Below are positions 61,765 through 64,000 of a stretch of 64,000 nucleotides of DNA, in pieces (the first letter of the stretch is position 1; each line of letters begins with the position of its first letter). The DNA comes from Ectocarpus siliculosus. Taxonomy: Eukaryota; Sar; Phaeophyceae; Ectocarpales; Ectocarpaceae. The translations under genes were made by a program, and so were the position numbers. The notes beneath the pieces were generated by a model. It saw only the letters and a program-made list of their open reading frames with translations. It was not told the DNA's origin and made no database searches. Location of the stretch: assembly GCA_000310025.1 (NCBI GenBank), contig FN649732.1, forward strand, positions 947,712-1,011,711, written 5' to 3'.

Positions 61765-63952
61765 CGCATCTAAGCTGTGCCCACCTGGTCACCCATGACA
61801 TCAGTGTTCAAACACGTTACCCCCCCCGCCCCCATTTCGGCACTATTATGTTTAGGCTTGGAACTACCTCGGGGCTGCCTCAGAGCTCGCAGGCAGAGGT
61901 ACCCAAGCCGTCGCCGCCTACCGCCGCGCGCTGGGGTTACTCGAGGAGCAAAGGGAGAGGTTCAAAGCCACGGCCGGAGCTGAAGGACGCAAGGTGTGGG
62001 GGGAGGCGGTGGCACTTGCGAAGGGGAACGTGGGGAGAGCGCTTGTGCTGGTGGGGGGAGTGGAGGAGGCTGTGGCTTGTCTTGGGGAGGCTGATCCTGC
62101 GCAGGTATGTATCAGACTGTAGTTATTCGTTGTCGTTTCTGCCGTTATCACTGTTGTTGTGATTGTCGTTTATCGTTGCTGACGGCGGTGGCATTGTGTA
62201 TAGTATGTTACCTTGTTGGCCGGTGTTTGGGAAATGACCTCTATTTGCCCGTCTTGTTGCGCCCTCTCGCTATCGATATTTAGTTGGGTTTCGTTTTTCT
62301 TGTTCTTTAGTTTTTATTTGTTGCTTCTGCGGCACAGTTTGACAGCCAGTCAGCCAGTAGCCAAAGGGGACCGAAACGTGTTACAAATATGTTTTTCGTC
62401 GATGATGTGTCGATGATGCATGTAACGCTAGGTAGATGATAAAAGTGACCCGTCTAAGAGTTAACATCGTTTTCAGAAGATGCTGACATCGGTGGTGTTG
62501 GTTTGTGTCTGGTCGAACACTGCCCCGCAGGCGGATAACGCGCTTCAGCTCGGGCGTGCCTACGCACTGCTGGGTAACTGGGACGCCGCCCTTGCTGCCC
62601 TCGAGGAGGAGGTAAGGGTAATCGAGTCGTCAAGCTTCTGAGTCGGTTCGATAGCGGTTGGGGATGCAACATGAGCGTTGGATGGCGAGCATTGCCGGGG
62701 CAGTCATGGAGCTAACATTTGCGGCCTCTTTCGGCAGAAATATCTGCGCGTGGACAGAAGCGGTGTACACCAGCATGTCCAAAGATCACAACCTACAGCA
62801 GTGACAGCGGGTCGATTTGCCCTCGTGGGCACGGTGCTGACGACTCTGGCCTTTATACTCGGGGGGATATAGGAGGTAATAGGGCAAGGTAGAAGGTAGA
62901 CATACGGTTGGAGTTGGAGATAACTCTTGTCGCTGATCCCACTACCCCACTTTTACACTACTACACTTTGCTCCGTGTTCTTGGTTCGGATCCCGAAGAG
63001 CCCTCTGGGAGTGGATGGTCTAATCTCCGGTGCAGCCGTGAGGTATCTCCGAGGAGACGCTAGCGGTGCAGCGGCAGCGGCAGGCACCTTCATGGCACAA
63101 CGTCCGGGGGACCGGCGGGTGCTCCACACTGTGGTCTCTTTGGCAGCTCTCGCCGGTGATTCGGGTCTGGTGCAACAGGCCTCTCGTGCTCTGCAGGCGA
63201 GGGAGGCATTGGGGTGATCGAATGTTTACGGCATGCATGCTTTTGTTTGTGAAGACGTAAAGACAGCAACAAAACCACGTGCGACTTGGTACTTCGGACG
63301 ACACAGGAACAGACAGTGCAATCGAGATCTACGGGACCAGACAGTCTCATCTCTCGAAGTCTCTTTCGTTAGCCGTGTCTCTTGACAGCGCCGTGTTGGG
63401 TCAGGGTCAGGGTAAGGGTTTTGGCTTCCGAATTGTTTATCTTACAGCAGCTTCAAGCGACTGGAGAATGCCAAAGCAGCACTTGCCCGTGTCTTGCCAC
63501 CCGCGTGTTCAGTGTGGCGTTATCAGGTACAGTCGCCTCCTCACTTTTTTTCCGTGTGCGTCTTTTCCTTCCGACTACGTATGCATTTGGGAAATCCCTA
63601 TCCCAACCCCATGTCGCTGGTCCCTTCATGTTGGTGGATTTTTCCATCGCCAGACCCTGTTTCGAGTGACCCACTCCGTTTACCACTTGTGTTTCATAAC
63701 CCTATCGTCCACGATAAGCCTGGGCCATCGGACCACCCCCAAGCCCCACCACCACGAGGCAGGCCCTTCTCCAACCATGTGCTGTCGCCGTGCTCCATAC
63801 GGCGATGCTTCGTTGTTGTTGCAGACCTTGCCTAAGAGGGCCACCTCCAGCGATCCCGGCGGGAGCTTAGCTCGCCAACACGCTGCGGAGGAAGACCTGT
63901 GGGCGATCCACCTCGCCATGAGGGCCACGGGGGTTCCGGATTCCGAGAGCAG
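45699..63952 (+). CDS. SKI3/TTC37-like tetratricopeptide-repeat protein (3' end outside window)
   Basis: About 21 exons give roughly 1,530 residues before the window ends in an intron after 63952. Exons include 45699-45935 (ATG), 46672-46860, 47252-48906, 49660-49756, 55056-55202, 55293-55307, 55723-55854, 56161-56340, 56720-56942, 57563-57771, 58807-58931, 59315-59497, 59923-60097, 60936-61070, 61566-61715, 61856-62104, 62531-62611, 63036-63213, 63448-63526 and 63825-63952. TPR-type helices recur (AWKGLIDCLE, RARGCFLRSVKLDPS, SYWSDLGWCYHAEGKQAAALKAY, AWNGLGATM, ALQLGRAYALLGNWDAAL). The order, the AWKLLGDL and NPSAWANLGMLY segments and the length match SKI3. SKI3 is the scaffold of the cytosolic Ski complex, which feeds mRNA to the exosome for 3' decay. 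The 1.65-kb exon carries Gly/Ser/Ala-rich insertions. An exon may be missing between 60097 and 60936. The join from 62611 to 63036 is ambiguous (a short exon at about 62737-62761 fits). Confidence 0.62.
48960..49310. repeat. 127-bp tandem repeat in an intron
   Basis: Three direct copies are recognisable by ccttccg...gtaccaaac at 49008, 49135 and 49262 (period 127 bp); the third is partial. They lie in the intron between TPR exons 47252-48906 and 49660-49756. No coding potential is seen. Confidence 0.8.
50262..51130 (+). pseudogene. Retrotransposon gag-like frame, forward copy, cut by gap
   Basis: Protein similar to copia-group gag: a coiled N-terminus rich in Ala/Glu/Arg (AAAERAAAAERAAAKE), then LLRRNLSSDYDTENMSILMA and a Ser/Gly-rich region entering the gap. 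Compared with the reverse copy, the frame is broken at about 50830, where the reverse copy reads through TLTDFKMRVGHDPLAYFVGF. The coding order is the same as in the reverse copy. Confidence 0.6.
51131..51424. other. Assembly gap (294 N)
   Basis: 294 unknown bases lie exactly at the centre of the retrotransposon palindrome. The specific length suggests an estimated gap from paired reads. Confidence 0.95.
51425..52270 (-). pseudogene. Retrotransposon gag-like frame, reverse copy, cut by gap
   Basis: This is the longer intact gag-like frame: KLLHGPSRRELVTMHGGD, SGSVEGAWEEAIRCC, DPLAYFVGFNKILADLV and LLRRNLSSDYDT. It ends in the gap after NRTPGEFSR. It differs from the forward copy by scattered substitutions and small indels, so the two are related but not identical copies. 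The N-terminus is in a different frame upstream of 52240, suggesting decay. Confidence 0.6.
58130..58702. repeat. Dispersed direct repeat in an intron
   Basis: Segments at about 58130-58196 and 58634-58702 share gatgcatgtgatgaatgtga and flanking sequence (cgaatgg, gatacgt). They lie about 505 bases apart in the intron between TPR exons 57563-57771 and 58807-58931. The bases between do not repeat visibly. Confidence 0.6.
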
Positions 63953-64000
63953 GTGAAACAATATTTCATTCAGCTTCAAGCTTTTGTCAAAACGAAAAAT

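Noticed and set aside
62738-62872. Terminal exon reading KYLRVDRSGVHQ... to a stop, with a hydrophobic end
   Set aside because: Three later exons (63036-63213, 63448-63526, 63825-63952) continue the TPR protein in compatible phases, so the gene does not end there.

Overview
This window is eukaryotic nuclear DNA, most likely from a brown alga (Phaeophyceae, Ectocarpus-like). Genes are built from many short exons (15 to about 280 nt, one of 1.65 kb) separated by introns of a few hundred bases to 5 kb. Introns carry consensus GTAAGT-like donors, CAG acceptors and many GTT/AAC microsatellites. There are no operons or Shine-Dalgarno sites, and two assembly gaps are present. The taxon is inferred from gene architecture and protein flavour, not proven.

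Layout. (1) 1.8-3.4 kb, plus: a Cys-rich segment followed by an adenine-methyltransferase-like gene with a TGA in the SAM-binding motif, probably a decaying gene. (2) 4.2-5.9 kb, minus: a membrane protein with a repetitive acidic tail and an apparent homopolymer frameshift. (3) 6.4-9.2 kb: a hairpin-forming inverted repeat and a tentative four-exon small gene. (4) 9.6-25.3 kb, plus: the main gene, 36 exons and about 1,520 residues. It is a secreted Agd3-type (CE18) polysaccharide deacetylase preceded by three tandem beta-sandwich modules that grew by exon duplication. (5) 28.5-36.6 kb, minus: an oxalate/formate-antiporter-type MFS transporter whose largest intron holds a 510-bp tandem duplication and a gap. 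(6) 36.8-37.5 kb: a foldback element with terminal inverted repeats. (7) 38.0-38.7 kb, minus: a small Ala-rich secreted or membrane protein. (8) 40.8-44.4 kb, minus: a mitochondrial 2-oxoglutarate/dicarboxylate-type carrier, fully reconstructed in seven exons. (9) 45.7 kb to the window end, plus: a very large TPR protein resembling SKI3/TTC37. One of its introns (49.8-55.1 kb) is filled by a rearranged copia-type LTR retrotransposon lying as a palindrome around a gap.

The genes look like independent housekeeping or accessory functions rather than a pathway. The carrier and the TPR gene are divergent and share a 1.3-kb upstream region. The most unusual object is the CE18-like deacetylase with its triplicated N-terminal modules and acidic C-terminal tail. 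Exon borders were placed by hand from splice consensus, reading phase and family resemblance. Phases agree throughout the long models except at the places flagged below.
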